NCBI RefSeq assembly: GCF_022569295.1
Contig: NZ_JAKFIA010000001.1
Coordinates: forward strand, 1,627,001-1,691,000
Direction: 5' to 3'
DNA length: 64,000 bases
DNA from: Pedomonas mirosovicensis
GTDB lineage: Bacteria; Pseudomonadota; Alphaproteobacteria; Sphingomonadales; Sphingomonadaceae
The notes beneath the pieces were generated by a model. It saw only the letters and a program-made list of their open reading frames with translations, did not search any database and was not told the origin of the DNA. The position numbers were made by a program, and so were the translations under genes. This document shows, piece by piece, positions 26,743 through 36,941 of the stretch. Each line of letters opens with the position of its first letter. Position 1 is the first letter of the stretch.

Positions 26743-29630
26743 GCTTTTCCTTCCCTTTGTGGCGGACGCGGCGCGCCGAAAACCGTTTTCCAGCTTGCGA
26801 TGACCGCGTCACAGGTCTTCGATAACGCCGCCTCCGCGTTCCGCAAGCTTGTCTTGCCCAGGCACCGGGAGAGCGTCGCCGCCATGCCGGCATTGATGTC
26901 GGCGGTCTGGGGCGGCGAGTCGAAGCCCACCCGCAGCACCGTCTGCGCGGCCGAGAGGCAGTCGTAGGCGCTGGCGAGGCTTTGCGCCACGTCCTGGGGC
27001 AGCAGGTCGGTTTCTGTCAAGCGGCCAAGGATCGTGGCCGGGGAGCCGAGCGGGGGCAGGCGGCCCTCCGCCGCTTCCCGCAGCGCCAGATACTGGGCGA
27101 TGAACTCCAGGTCTATGAGCCCGCCGCGCCGCCGCTTGACATCCCAAGGAGAGGAGGCGGGGCGATGCGTGTCCATCTCGGCGCGCATCTCCAGCACGTC
27201 CTTCCGCAGCTTCGTCGCATCGCGCGGCTGGCAGACGACCTCTTTGATGCCCTCCAGCAGGCGGGCCGCCGCGTCTTCCGGGCCGTGGACGACGCGGGCA
27301 GGCGTCAGCGCCATATGCTCCCAGGTCCAGGCCTCCTTGCGCTCGTAGGCGAGGAAGCTCTCCACCGTTACCGCCAGCAGTCCCTGCTGGCCGGAGGGGC
27401 GCAGGCGCGTGTCCACCTCATAGAGGCCGCCCGCCGCCGTCTGGGCTGAAAGCGCGGTGATGACCCGCTGGGCCAGCCGGTTGAAGTAGTGGGCGGCCGT
27501 CAGGGAGGAAGGGCCGTCCGACGGCGTGTCGTGCTCGCCGGTGTAGAGAAACACCAGGTCCAGGTCCGAGCCCGCGGTCAGGTTGGCGCTGCCGAACCGG
27601 CCCAGCGCCAGGATGATGAGGTCCGCCCCCGGCACCCGGCCGTGGCGGCGGCTGAAGGCCTCCTGCGCCGCGTCGGCAAGAGCGGGGACGATCAGGTCCG
27701 CCAGCCGGCTGTAGGCGGCGCGGGCATTCTCCGGCGTGATGCTGCGCTCCAGCAGCCCGACGCCGATGAGGAACTGGTTCTCCGCCACCCAGCGCCGGGC
27801 CTCGTCCAGCTTGCCTTCCAGATCGTCGAACCGCTTGAGCCGCAGCTCCAGCGATTCTGCCAGCAGCGTGGGGTCTGAAAGGGTGATGGCAGCGCCGGGG
27901 TCGAGCAGCGTGTCCAGCAGCTCCGGCGTGCGACGCAGCGCGTCGGCGATCGGCGGGGCCACTGTCAGCACCTTGGCCAGCAGCGTCAGCAGCGCCGGGT
28001 TGCTCTGGAACAGGGAGAAGATCTGCACGCCCGCCGGCAGGCCGGAGAGAAAGTCGTCGAACCGCATCAGCGCGGCGCGCGGGTCATGGGTGCGGGCCAG
28101 CGCCTCGGCGATGGCGGGCAGGGTCTCCTCCAGGAGCGCCCGTGCCCGGTCCGAGCGCATGGCCCGATACCGGCCGGAGCGCCACTTCTCGATCACCGGC
28201 ACGCCGTCCGTCGGCGGCAGGTCGCGGCTGGCGAGCCACCCGGCCAGCGCCTGCGCCTCCAGCGGCACCTTGCGCGTCTCGCTCGCCACCGGCTCCACCA
28301 GCTGGTCGTAGAGTTTGGCAACCCCGTTGCCGTGCCGCTTGAGGGCCGCCGCCAGGTCGCGCTCCGAGCGGTAGCCGCAGAAGCGGGCGAAGTCGGCCAC
28401 GGTCTCCTCGTCGTCGGGGATGCTGTGGGTCTGGGCGTCGTCCACCATTTGCAGGCGATGCTCGATGGCGCGCTGGAAACGATAGGCGCGCTCCAGCGTG
28501 TCCGCCTCCTTCGGGGAAACCTTGCCCGTCTCCACCAGCGCCTTCAGCGCCGCCAGCGTCGGGCGCAGGCGCAGGCGCTCGTCCCGTCCGCCGTGGATCA
28601 TCTGGTGGATCTGGACGAAGAACTCCACCTCGCGGATGCCGCCGCGCCCGCGCTTCACGTCATAGCCGTAAAGGTCGATCTCGGTCTGGTCGAAGTGCTC
28701 GCGGATATGGACCGACATGTCGCGGATGTCCCGCACCACCGTATAGTCGAGCGAGCGCCGCCAGATGAACGGGCGAATGTCGGCAAGAAACGCGCCGCCC
28801 AGCGCCATGTCGCCGGCAACAGGCCGGGCGCGCACGAAGGCGGAGCGCTCCCACGGCAGGGCGGAGGACTGGTAATAGGCTTCCGCGCCCTGCACCGGCA
28901 GGGCGAGCGGCGTCACGTCCGGGTCGGGCCGCAGCCGCAGGTCCACCCGGAACACATAGCCCTCCGCCGTGCGGGAGGAGAGGCAGCTCACCAATCTTTG
29001 CGCGATCTTTACCGCCGTTGTCTGCGGGTCCTCGTTGCGGCGGCCCCTGGCCAGCTTGCCGGGATCGAACAGCAGGATCAGGTCGATGTCCGAGGAGTAG
29101 TTCAGCTCCCGGCTGCCCAGCTTGCCCAGCGCCAGCACCGTAAAGCCGGTCGGGTCGGTGGTGCCGGTCACGTCGCGGCAGGCGGCGCGCAGCGCCGTGT
29201 TGGCAGCGGCGGCGGCCAGGTCGGCGAGCGCCCCGGTCACATCCTCCAGCGGCCAGAGAGCGGCGATATCCGCCAATGCCGTGGCAAGCGCCGCGGCCGC
29301 CTTGGCGTGGCGAAGGGCGGCCATCACGTCATCCGTGCTCATCTCATCGACGTTGAGGCTGGTCACGGCGGCCAGCGCGGCGGAGACCACCGCTTCCGGG
29401 CCCTCCGTCAGCAGGCGGGCGATGCGCGTCGCATCGTCGCGGATGAGCCGCTTGAGATAGGGGGAATATTTCCAGGCATGGGCCATGGCCCTGGCCAGCG
29501 GATGGTCCGCCAGTTCGGCCGCGGGCAAGGGTGGTTCCGGCCCCAGCATTTCCTTCCACAAAGCGGCGGGGATCTTGGCCGTGGGGGCAGGCAGCGGAAA
29601 CAGTAGCCGGTCTTGCGACGAGAGAGGCAT
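26739..29630 (-). CDS. glnE: Bifunctional glutamine synthetase adenylyltransferase/deadenylase
   Basis: Adds and removes AMP on glutamine synthetase in response to PII status. The protein has 963 residues, full length. Two nucleotidyltransferase domains are visible: the N-terminal one with LGKLGSRELNYSSDIDLILL and the C-terminal one with ALGRFGSANLTAGSDLDLVF, both keeping GS...DxD, each followed by its helical PII-UTase-like region (KRGRGGIREVEFFVQ and KRRRGGLIDLEFIAQ). The start is ATG 29630 (MPLSSQDRLLFPLP); a TTG one codon upstream is possible. It is divergent from the AsmA-like gene, with only 76 bp between them, and is coupled to bcp at its 3' end. Confidence 0.96.
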   Translation of the reverse strand: MPLSSQDRLLFPLPAPTAKIPAALWKEMLGPEPPLPAAELADHPLARAMAHAWKYSPYLKRLIRDDATRIARLLTEGPEAVVSAALAAVTSLNVDEMSTDDVMAALRHAKAAAALATALADIAALWPLEDVTGALADLAAAAANTALRAACRDVTGTTDPTGFTVLALGKLGSRELNYSSDIDLILLFDPGKLARGRRNEDPQTTAVKIAQRLVSCLSSRTAEGYVFRVDLRLRPDPDVTPLALPVQGAEAYYQSSALPWERSAFVRARPVAGDMALGGAFLADIRPFIWRRSLDYTVVRDIRDMSVHIREHFDQTEIDLYGYDVKRGRGGIREVEFFVQIHQMIHGGRDERLRLRPTLAALKALVETGKVSPKEADTLERAYRFQRAIEHRLQMVDDAQTHSIPDDEETVADFARFCGYRSERDLAAALKRHGNGVAKLYDQLVEPVASETRKVPLEAQALAGWLASRDLPPTDGVPVIEKWRSGRYRAMRSDRARALLEETLPAIAEALARTHDPRAALMRFDDFLSGLPAGVQIFSLFQSNPALLTLLAKVLTVAPPIADALRRTPELLDTLLDPGAAITLSDPTLLAESLELRLKRFDDLEGKLDEARRWVAENQFLIGVGLLERSITPENARAAYSRLADLIVPALADAAQEAFSRRHGRVPGADLIILALGRFGSANLTAGSDLDLVFLYTGEHDTPSDGPSSLTAAHYFNRLAQRVITALSAQTAAGGLYEVDTRLRPSGQQGLLAVTVESFLAYERKEAWTWEHMALTPARVVHGPEDAAARLLEGIKEVVCQPRDATKLRKDVLEMRAEMDTHRPASSPWDVKRRRGGLIDLEFIAQYLALREAAEGRLPPLGSPATILGRLTETDLLPQDVAQSLASAYDCLSAAQTVLRVGFDSPPQTADINAGMAATLSRCLGKTSLRNAEAALSKTCDAVIASWKTVFGAPRPPQREGKA

Positions 29631-29706
29631 CAATTCTATCCACTTGGGGCGACAATCACGTTATAGGCGCTGGTCAAGAGACTGTCAGCGGAAAGGCGCG
29701 AGGGGA

Positions 29707-32700
29707 TTGGTACGGTGGCGTAAGCTTGTGATCGGGGCGGGGGTGGTCGGCGTTGCTGCCGGCGCTTGCGCTGTCGGTCTCGCGTGGCTGCTGCGCGCCG
29801 AGGTCAACGCCTCCTGGCTGCGCTCCGCCATCGAGGAGGAGATCGAGGCCAGCGTTCCCGGCCTCTCCGTTTCCCTTGGCGATATCCGTGCCCGCAACAT
29901 TCCCTGGCGCGACAGCGTGCGCGTCGACGTGCGCGGCTCCACGCTCCGCTACCGCGACCAGCTTGCCGGGCGCATCGATCATCTGGTGGTGGAAATCGAC
30001 AGGGACAGCCTGCTGCGCGCCGCGCCCCACCTCAAGCTGCTCCGCGTCAGCGATGTGGCGCTCACCGCCCGCTGGGACCGGGCGCAGGTGGAAGCCCTGC
30101 TGGCGGAGCCCGGCAGCGAGGCGCTTCCTACCATGCCGTGGGTGAAGGGGCTGGAGCGCCTGTCGCTGGAGGATATCACCGTCGCCCTCACCGAGGCGCA
30201 AACCGGCGTTGCCCACACCTTCACGCTCAATGCCGGGCGCATCGAGGCGCAGGGGCCGAAGCGCCTCAAGGCCAGCGTCGTTGCCCAGCTCGCCGGGCCG
30301 GAGGATACGGCCACCTTCAAGCTCACCGGCACCGCCGTGCCCTACGGGGCGTGGACGCTGAACGTCTCCCTCTACGCCGAGGGGCTGACCGGTCTTGCCG
30401 GGCCGCTGCACCCGGCACTTGAAAACCGCACGCTCGATGTGCCGCTGCGCGTCAACGCGCTTGTCCGGGCGGACAAGGCGCTGTCCGCTGCCGCCGATGT
30501 GAGCGCGGAGCACGGCCGCCTCGTGCTGCCCGAATTCTGGGCGCGGCCGGTGGATCTGAACAGCCTCTCCGCCCGGCTGGCGTGGGATGGCGCCACCCAC
30601 GCCGCCCGGCTCGAAAGCCTGGCTGCCAACATCGGCGGCGTGCGGGTGCAGGACGGCACGGTGGCGTGGGACGCGGCAGGCCATGCCGCCAGCCTGGCGC
30701 TGGGGCCCATCTCCACCCGCCAGTTGCATGCGCTGTGGCCCAAAGGCGTGGTCGAGGGCGGGCGCAAGTGGGTGGTGCGGAACGTCTCGGCAGGCACGGT
30801 TCCCCGGCTCGACCTCACCCTTGCGAAGACGGCAGGCAAGGAGAAGGTCGACCTCGGCTTCTCCTTCGAGAACCTCGTCGTCCACTACCGCAAGCCCATG
30901 CCGCCGGTCGTCCGGGGCACGGGCAAGGCCCGCCTCATCAGCGATACCCTGCGCTTCGATGTGGAGGAGGGGGAGATCAACGGGCTGGATGTCTCCGGCT
31001 CCGTCGTCAACCTCGTTGAGCTTGCCACTCATGGCAAGGCCGAGGCGGTCATCGAAACTCGCGGGCGCGGGGCCATCTATCGCCTCTTGCAGGTGCTCGA
31101 CAGCGAGCCGCTTGGCTACATCACTGCCTTCGGGTTGAAGCCCAACGATGTTGCCGGGCACATGACCATGGCCGGCACGCTCACCGTGCCGCTGCGGGCC
31201 AATGTCGGCATGGACGACGTAGACTTTACCGCCACCGCCCAGGGCATGGGCGTCGGCCTGCCCGATGTGCTCGATGTGCATGATCTCACCCAGGGCACCG
31301 TGCAGGTTTCGGCCAATCGCCACGGGCTGGAGGCCAGGGGCACGGCCTATGTGGGGCCGCAGTTCGCCCATATTGTGTGGAACGAGAACTTCGCCCCCAA
31401 CGGCCAGCCGTCCAGCCGCTACCACATCGTGGCGCGCACGGATGGCGACCGGCTCACCCGCCTTGGCTATGATGGCATCGGCGCGCTGGTGGAAGGGCCC
31501 ATCGACCTGACGCTGGATCTGGTGGGGCGCGGGCAGGCGATCGAGCGCGGCGCGATCGCTGCGTCCCTCATCGATTCCACCGTCAACATGCGGAACCTCG
31601 GCATCGTGAAGCAGCCGGGAGAGGCGGCGACCGCCACCTTCAACCTGACCCGCAACGGCGAGATGTATCAGGTGGAGGATCTGGTCGTCCGGGCGGACAA
31701 GTACCGCGCCACCGGTCGCGGCGCGCTCGACCCCAGGCGGGAGATCCGCCACTGGTTCCTCGACCGGGTGGAGACACCCTATTACATCGCAGAGGCCGAT
31801 ATTCTCGATGTGGAAGGCCAGCCCATGCGCCTTGCCATTCGCGGCGACACGCTGGACCTGAAGCCGCTGGTCGAGGACATTTTGGCGGCGGACAAGGAAG
31901 GGGCAGGCAAGGCGGGGGCCGACAGCGCCGCATCCGCCCCCGCCGCCGATTCCGTGTGGCCCGACATGACGGGGGCGGGCCGCTTCCGCAACGTGCTGCT
32001 CTATCACGGCCAGAAGGTGGAGAACGCCGCCCTCAGCTTCGAGACGAACGGCAACCTGCTCTCCGCCCTCAACTTCACCGGCAAGCTGGATGGCGCGTCC
32101 GACCTCTCGGCGCATGTCGAAACCCATGGCGGCAAGCGTCGCTTCCGGCTGGAAGCGGCAAAGGCCGGCGAGCTGGCGCGGGCGCTCGACCTCTACGCCA
32201 ACGGCGCGGGCGGCAGCCTCACGGTCGAGGGCGACATGCGCGGCACCGGCCCGGCGCTGGAGATCGACGGCGTTGCCCGCATGAAGGACTTCCGGCTGGT
32301 CGAGGCGCCGGTGCTGGCCAAGATCCTCGGCTTCGCCTCGCTCACCGGCCTTGCAGACACCCTCTCCGGGCGCGGCATCCGCTTCGAGACCGCCAAGGTG
32401 CCGTTCGTTCTTCGCAAGGGCATCTTCACCATCGACGACGGCCGCATCATCGGCCCCGCGCTCGGCATCACCGTCGAGGGGCAGGTGCAGCGCAGCCTCG
32501 GCAACGTCAACCTCAAGGGCGTGGTCGTGCCGTCCTACACCCTCAACTCGCTCATCGGGAAAATCCCGCTGCTCGGGCCGCTGGTTGTGGGCGGCGAATA
32601 CCAGGGGCTCATCGGCTTCAACTACCGGGTGGCGGGCGAACTGCTCGACCCCGACATTTCCGTCAATGCCGCCTCCGGCCTTGCTCCCGGCTTCCTGCGC

Positions 32701-32772
32701 CTCATCCTCTCCGGCGCGCCCGCGCGGGTGAAGGACGAGACAAGGGATGCCACCACGAGCATGGCGGATTAG
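29707..32772 (+). CDS. AsmA-like protein with DUF3971 (YhdP type)
   Basis: A large envelope protein of about 1021 residues with one N-terminal membrane anchor (RKLVIGAGVVGVAAGACAVG) and a long periplasmic beta-rich region typical of AsmA/YhdP/TamB relatives, thought to move phospholipids between inner and outer membranes. Recognisable parts are the DUF3971-like middle (ARPVDLNSLSARLAWDGATH) and the AsmA-type C terminus (MKDFRLVEAPVLAKILGFAS, ITVEGQVQRSLGNVNLKG, then IGKIPLLGPLVVGGEYQG). The best start is TTG 29707 (MVRWRKLVIG), since it places basic residues before the helix; the frame is open further upstream, where it is antisense to glnE. It fits the Lpt genes functionally but is not linked to them. 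Confidence 0.88.
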   Translation: MVRWRKLVIGAGVVGVAAGACAVGLAWLLRAEVNASWLRSAIEEEIEASVPGLSVSLGDIRARNIPWRDSVRVDVRGSTLRYRDQLAGRIDHLVVEIDRDSLLRAAPHLKLLRVSDVALTARWDRAQVEALLAEPGSEALPTMPWVKGLERLSLEDITVALTEAQTGVAHTFTLNAGRIEAQGPKRLKASVVAQLAGPEDTATFKLTGTAVPYGAWTLNVSLYAEGLTGLAGPLHPALENRTLDVPLRVNALVRADKALSAAADVSAEHGRLVLPEFWARPVDLNSLSARLAWDGATHAARLESLAANIGGVRVQDGTVAWDAAGHAASLALGPISTRQLHALWPKGVVEGGRKWVVRNVSAGTVPRLDLTLAKTAGKEKVDLGFSFENLVVHYRKPMPPVVRGTGKARLISDTLRFDVEEGEINGLDVSGSVVNLVELATHGKAEAVIETRGRGAIYRLLQVLDSEPLGYITAFGLKPNDVAGHMTMAGTLTVPLRANVGMDDVDFTATAQGMGVGLPDVLDVHDLTQGTVQVSANRHGLEARGTAYVGPQFAHIVWNENFAPNGQPSSRYHIVARTDGDRLTRLGYDGIGALVEGPIDLTLDLVGRGQAIERGAIAASLIDSTVNMRNLGIVKQPGEAATATFNLTRNGEMYQVEDLVVRADKYRATGRGALDPRREIRHWFLDRVETPYYIAEADILDVEGQPMRLAIRGDTLDLKPLVEDILAADKEGAGKAGADSAASAPAADSVWPDMTGAGRFRNVLLYHGQKVENAALSFETNGNLLSALNFTGKLDGASDLSAHVETHGGKRRFRLEAAKAGELARALDLYANGAGGSLTVEGDMRGTGPALEIDGVARMKDFRLVEAPVLAKILGFASLTGLADTLSGRGIRFETAKVPFVLRKGIFTIDDGRIIGPALGITVEGQVQRSLGNVNLKGVVVPSYTLNSLIGKIPLLGPLVVGGEYQGLIGFNYRVAGELLDPDISVNAASGLAPGFLRLILSGAPARVKDETRDATTSMAD

Positions 32773-32782
32773 GTTTGATTAT

Positions 32783-32906
32783 TTGTAGGGGTCCATGACC
32801 CCTACAACCCCATTCGTTTTCCGGTCGCGTGTCCAGCGCCCTCGGGGAACACGTCCCTGTGACCAAGAGAAAAGGGCCGCACCCTTTTGAAGGTCACGGC
32901 CCTTTT
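32783..32906. repeat. Dispersed hairpin repeat, locus 4, plus second stem-loop
   Basis: Hairpin 32783-32807 (arms TTGTAGGGGTC and GACCCCTACAA) is followed by the conserved CCCCATTCGTTTTCCGG. The inverted partner is degraded (GGGGTGCAGGGGG near 32916). A separate stem-loop, 32870-32906 (AAAAGGGCCG / CGGCCCTTTT), could terminate transcription from either side. The repeat lies between convergent genes. Confidence 0.78.
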
Positions 32907-32969
32907 GAATGAGCGGGGGTGCAGGGGGTTGTATATCACCTGCGAAATCAATGGCTTGGTGAGGTTTCC

Positions 32970-34196
32970 TTAAGCCCCCTCAACCAGGCCATGGCGCTTC
33001 TTGCCGGCGGAGATCTTCACCGCGTCCGCGCCCACGGTGACGACGAAGGCTTCGTCGCTGACGGCCTCGCCGTTCACCCGCGCGCCGCCCTGCTTGATGA
33101 GACGGCGGGCTTCGCCCTTGGAGGCGGAGAGGCCGAGCGCCACCATGGCGTCGACCAGCGCGATCGGGCCGTTTGCTGCGATGCGCGGCAGGTCCTCACC
33201 GGCCGCGCCTTCCTCGAAGGTGCGGCGGGCGGTCTCCGCTGCGGCTTCGGCGGCCTCAAAGCCGCGTGCCATGGCGGTCGCCTCGTTGGCGAGGATTTTC
33301 TTCGCCTCGTTGATCTCCGAGCCGCCGAGGCTTTCGAGCTTCCTGATCTCGTCCAGCGGCAGTTCGGTGAATAGCCGCAGGAACTTGCCCACGTCCGCGT
33401 CCGAGGTGTTCCGCCAGAACTGCCAGTAGTCGTAGGCGGGCAGCATCTCCTCGTTCAGCCACACCGCGCCCGATGCCGTCTTGCCCATCTTGGTGCCGTC
33501 GGACTTGGTGAGCAGCGGCGTCGTCAGGCCGAAGACTTCCGTCTGCGCCACGCGCCGGGTGAGTTCAACGCCGTTGACGATGTTGCCCCACTGGTCCGAG
33601 CCGCCCATCTGCAAGCGGCAGTTCTGGCGCTGGCACAGCTCCAGGAAGTCGTAGGCCTGGAGGATCATGTAATTGAATTCCAGGAACGACATGGGCTGTT
33701 CGCGCTCCAGCCGCAGCCGCACGCTGTCGAACGTCAGCATGCGGTTGACGGAGAAGTGGCGGCCCACATCCCGCAGGAAGTCGATGTAGCCGAGCTTGTC
33801 CAGCCAGTCGGCATTGTTCACCATCACCGCGTCCGTCGCGCCCTCGCCGAAGCTGAGGAACTTGTCGAACACGGTGCGGATGCCCGCCATGTTGTCGGCG
33901 ATGTCCTGGTCCGTCAGCATCTTGCGGGCTTCGTCGCGCCCGGTGGGGTCGCCGATGCGGGTGGTGCCGCCGCCCATCAGCACGATGGGCTTGTGGCCGC
34001 ACTTTTGCAGCCAGCGCAGCATCATGATCTGCACCAGCGAGCCCACGTGCAGGGACTTTGCCGTGCAATCGAAGCCGATATAGGCGGTGATCGGTCCCTT
34101 GGCAGCCAGTTCGTCCAGACCGGCAGTGTCGGTCTGCTGGTGGATGAAGCCGCGCTCATCGAGCGTCTTCAGGAATTCGGAGCGGAACGTTGACAT
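32970..34196 (-). CDS. tyrS: Tyrosyl-tRNA synthetase
   Basis: Charges tRNA-Tyr. The protein has 408 residues. The class I signatures appear as H50-VGSL ([13 protein letters not shown]) and KMGKT ([12 protein letters not shown]), the TyrS version of KMSKS. The tyrosine pocket ([23 protein letters not shown]) is intact and the C terminus is an S4 RNA-binding domain ([18 protein letters not shown]). The start is ATG 34196; GTG one codon upstream is an alternative. It is divergent from anmK, with 71 bp between them, and converges on the AsmA-like gene. Confidence 0.97.
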   Translation of the reverse strand: MSTFRSEFLKTLDERGFIHQQTDTAGLDELAAKGPITAYIGFDCTAKSLHVGSLVQIMMLRWLQKCGHKPIVLMGGGTTRIGDPTGRDEARKMLTDQDIADNMAGIRTVFDKFLSFGEGATDAVMVNNADWLDKLGYIDFLRDVGRHFSVNRMLTFDSVRLRLEREQPMSFLEFNYMILQAYDFLELCQRQNCRLQMGGSDQWGNIVNGVELTRRVAQTEVFGLTTPLLTKSDGTKMGKTASGAVWLNEEMLPAYDYWQFWRNTSDADVGKFLRLFTELPLDEIRKLESLGGSEINEAKKILANEATAMARGFEAAEAAAETARRTFEEGAAGEDLPRIAANGPIALVDAMVALGLSASKGEARRLIKQGGARVNGEAVSDEAFVVTVGADAVKISAGKKRHGLVEGA

Positions 34197-34267
34197 CACT
34201 CAAGCCTTCGGTCGATTTCTTGCCAAGGGAACGGTAAGGGCAGGCTGCATAGCACAGGGAGAGGATT

Positions 34268-35419
34268 GTGGGAAATCCAACCATTGCCGGAACCACCATT
34301 GCGGTGGGTCTCATGTCCGGCACCTCGGCGGACGGCATTGATGCGGCCCTTATCGAGACGGATGGCGAGGGGGCGGTCACGCCGCTCGGCTATATCGAGC
34401 AGCCCTATACGGACGAAACCCGCGCCCGCATCCGCGCCGCCACCCACGCGGCCTTGGCGCTGGAGCAGCCGCAGCCTCACGCTGTCATCGATGCGGTGGC
34501 GCAGGAGTTAACTCTCCTCCACGCCGAGGCGGTCGAAGCCCTGCTGGCCAAAGTCGACGTTCCCCGCGATGCCATCGGCGTCATCGGCTTTCATGGGCAG
34601 ACGATCGCCCACCGGCCGGATCAGGGCTGGACCTGGCAGATCGGCGATGGCGGCCTGCTCGCCGCCAAAACCGGCATCCCCGTGGTTCACGATTTCCGCA
34701 CGGCGGACGTGGCGGCGGGCGGGCAGGGCGCGCCGCTCATCCCCGTCTACCACCGCGCGCTGGTGCTGGCGGCCGGTCTCCCGTTGCCGGTCGCCATTCT
34801 GAACCTGGGCGGCGTCGGCAACGTCACCTGGATCGGGGAGGGGGAGGCGGACATGCTCGCCTTCGATACCGGTCCCGCCAACGGCCTCATCGATGATTGG
34901 ATGCTCGCTCACCTTGGGCACGTCATGGATGCGGGCGGAACAACGGCCGCGCGCGGCCGGGTGCATGAGGATATTCTGGCCGCCATGTGCGACAAGCCCT
35001 GGTTCAACCTCGCGCCCCCGAAGTCGCTGGACCGGCACGACTTCTCAACCGCACCCTGCGAGGGGCTGAGCGTGGAGGACGGCGCGGCGACCCTCACCGC
35101 CTTCACGGCCGAGACCGTGCGCCTTGCCCTCCAGCATATGCCCGTGCCGCCGCGCCAGTGGTTCGTGGCAGGCGGCGGGCGGCATAATGCAACGCTGATG
35201 CGAATGCTGGCCGAACGGCTGGGTGATGTCCGCAGCGTCGATGTGCTCGGCTGGAACGGGGACGCGGTGGAGGCCGAAGGCTTCGCCTACATGGCCGTCC
35301 GCAGCTTGCGCGGCCTGCCCATTTCCTTCCCCGGCACCACCGGCGTAGCCACACCGCTCACCGGCGGCGTCCTCTGCCAACCGGCGGGCGGCCTCTGCGC
35401 CAAACCCGATCAGGGGTGA
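34268..35419 (+). CDS. anmK: Anhydro-N-acetylmuramic acid kinase
   Basis: Phosphorylates and opens 1,6-anhydro-MurNAc during peptidoglycan recycling. The protein has 383 residues. Family signatures: VGLMSGTSADGIDAAL, GFHGQTIAHRP, DFRTADVAAGGQGAPLIP, ILNLGGVGNVTW, FDTGPANGLIDDW and VAGGGRHNATLM. The start is GTG 34268 (MGNPTIAGTTIAVG), close behind GAGAGGA. The tail after LTGGVLCQPAG is slightly longer than usual. Only 23 bp separate its stop from the convergent gene at 35443, and no hairpin repeat fits there. Confidence 0.95.
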   Translation: MGNPTIAGTTIAVGLMSGTSADGIDAALIETDGEGAVTPLGYIEQPYTDETRARIRAATHAALALEQPQPHAVIDAVAQELTLLHAEAVEALLAKVDVPRDAIGVIGFHGQTIAHRPDQGWTWQIGDGGLLAAKTGIPVVHDFRTADVAAGGQGAPLIPVYHRALVLAAGLPLPVAILNLGGVGNVTWIGEGEADMLAFDTGPANGLIDDWMLAHLGHVMDAGGTTAARGRVHEDILAAMCDKPWFNLAPPKSLDRHDFSTAPCEGLSVEDGAATLTAFTAETVRLALQHMPVPPRQWFVAGGGRHNATLMRMLAERLGDVRSVDVLGWNGDAVEAEGFAYMAVRSLRGLPISFPGTTGVATPLTGGVLCQPAGGLCAKPDQG

Positions 35420-35442
35420 GACGAAGGGCTGGCTGGAAACGC

Positions 35443-35925
35443 TTACTTGCCGGATTCTGCAGCGCCTGCGCTCTCAGCCGTATCCGCAGCCGCTGCCGCC
35501 GCATCCCTTTCCCTTTTTCGCCGAAGGGCTTCTGCGATTTCCCAAGGTTTGGCCGTCTTAATTTGCTCAGCAATGACGTCCATGCTCTTTGCCTGCTGGA
35601 CGATAAACGCTGTGCAATGAGCAACCAGATTAGGATAGTCTTCCCGCTTCGCTGTAAATGCGTCCGCAATGATTAGAGATTTTAACTCGTCAGCTGAAAA
35701 CTGGGCGCTGGCACGGCCATGGTAGAAAAAGGAGTAGGGCTGGACAGCCTCCCCTTTCTTCTGTTCGCTCAGTGCGCGTTCCATCTTCCGAAAAGCGAGA
35801 AAGCACCGGACATCCATCTCCGGCGTATGAGCGACAGGAGCCGTCACAGGTGTTGCAGGCTCGGCCGCGCGGGCCGGTGTGCCGACAACGAGTAGGGACG
35901 CCGCAATCAGATAACCGAACTTCAC
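35443..35925 (-). CDS. Secreted two-cysteine repeat protein A (unknown family)
   Basis: A 160-residue exported protein, first of a run of four related genes. The signal peptide is MKFGYLIAASLLVVGTPARA, followed by one copy of the family module: DVRCFLAF, SFFYHGRASAQFSADEL and LVAHCTAFIV, keeping both conserved cysteines but with FYHGR in place of FYLGR. The module is followed by a charged helical tail (EIAEALRRKRERDAAAAA), so this is the most divergent member. The start is GTG 35925, with GGAG nine bases upstream. The 5' region is nearly identical to that of gene C at 37646. Function unknown. Confidence 0.8.
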   Translation of the reverse strand: MKFGYLIAASLLVVGTPARAAEPATPVTAPVAHTPEMDVRCFLAFRKMERALSEQKKGEAVQPYSFFYHGRASAQFSADELKSLIIADAFTAKREDYPNLVAHCTAFIVQQAKSMDVIAEQIKTAKPWEIAEALRRKRERDAAAAAADTAESAGAAESGK

Positions 35926-36006
35926 AGATCATTTCTCCGCTGGCAGGCGGGCGGATCGCCCGCGCGGATGATGCTTTCCCGTAATAATTAACATTGTCTT
36001 GCGACC
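35886..36006 (-). repeat. 5' cassette shared with gene C, copy 1
   Basis: 121 bp covering the signal-peptide codons, GTG start, GGAG, a leader hairpin (GCGGGCG-GAT-CGCCCGC) and the promoter area of gene A. It matches 37607-37727 at about 96 percent of positions by eye, far higher than the coding regions. Confidence 0.8.
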
Positions 36007-36079
36007 GGGTGGATATTTGTCACAAGCAAAGGCTGGCCAGCGCTTGTAGAATGCAGCAAATGGGTTAGCGGTAGCGCAT

Positions 36080-36811
36080 TTACTTTTTCGCGTCTGCCGC
36101 GGGTGCTGCGCCATTTTTCTTGCCCCGTTCGATGGCCTGTGTGGTCTCCTGGCCGCGCTTATTCACGAACGCGCCGCACTGGGCCAACAGATCGGCGATA
36201 TCCCGCGTTGCAAACGTCCCCGTCGCAAACGCCCTTGCCTCTGCCTCGGCAAGGTCCACCATCTCGGCATCTGGCAACTGGCTGCTGATACGGCCAAGAT
36301 AGAATATGCTCCACGACTGGGCCGTCTGCGGCATGCCCATCAGCGCAAGATCCCGGGTGGTTATGTGGCATAACATCTCCTTTCCAAGCGGGTGTGCGTC
36401 AGGCTCGGCCGCAGGAGCAAGCGACGAGGGCATCTGTTCGGCGTTTCCCGCCTCCTTTCTGAGGCCCTGTAAGATGCCCCGAGTGACCTTGGCTTCGCGT
36501 TCTCTCACGAACGTTCCGCAGTGAACAACCAGGTCGGTGGCATCCTCCGTTTCGACCGCTTCCGTTTCCGTAACGGCAAGGGTTTCAATCTCGGAATCCG
36601 GCAGTCCGGTGCTGACACGGCCAAGGTAGAACATGCTCCATGCCTCGGTGCGCTGCTTTATTTTCGGATGGCTTGCAGCAAGTGCTGAGAGGGCGCGGGC
36701 CATCACATAGCAGCGCATGTCCATTGCAGGCGTTTGGACAACAGGCTCGGCGGCGCGAGCCGGTGCGCCAGCGACGAGCAGGGAAGCGGCAAACATATGA
36801 CTGAGTTTCAC
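36080..36811 (-). CDS. Secreted two-cysteine repeat protein B, two modules
   Basis: A 243-residue exported protein. The signal peptide (MKLSHMFAASLLVAGAPARA) is followed by two family modules: the first with DMRCYVMAR, MFYLGRVSTGLPDSEIETLA and LVVHCGTFV; the second with EMLCHITTRD, IFYLGRISSQLPDAEMVDLA and LLAQCGAFV. The C terminus is Lys/Ala-rich. The start is GTG 36811 with GGAG seven bases upstream; the frame is open for 54 more codons, but these overlap the end region of gene C and lack a ribosome site. The protein probably arose by internal duplication of a one-module ancestor. Function unknown. Confidence 0.82.
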   Translation of the reverse strand: MKLSHMFAASLLVAGAPARAAEPVVQTPAMDMRCYVMARALSALAASHPKIKQRTEAWSMFYLGRVSTGLPDSEIETLAVTETEAVETEDATDLVVHCGTFVREREAKVTRGILQGLRKEAGNAEQMPSSLAPAAEPDAHPLGKEMLCHITTRDLALMGMPQTAQSWSIFYLGRISSQLPDAEMVDLAEAEARAFATGTFATRDIADLLAQCGAFVNKRGQETTQAIERGKKNGAAPAADAKK

Positions 36812-36941
36812 GGCTAATCTCCGCTTCCAAACCGGCGACATACTGCGAGATCGGCGCATTGACGAAACGATATCTGCTGTCCAGCGACACAAAATGGAAA
36901 CGCCGGCCAGTGCGGCTGACTGGCGCCAGTGAGCGTGTTGG

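Noticed and set aside
29674-32127. Minus-strand open frame of 817 codons opposite the AsmA-like gene
   Set aside because: Antisense shadow of a high-GC gene: repetitive His/Gly/Arg/Ala-rich translation, no motif, while the plus strand has a coherent membrane anchor and family blocks.
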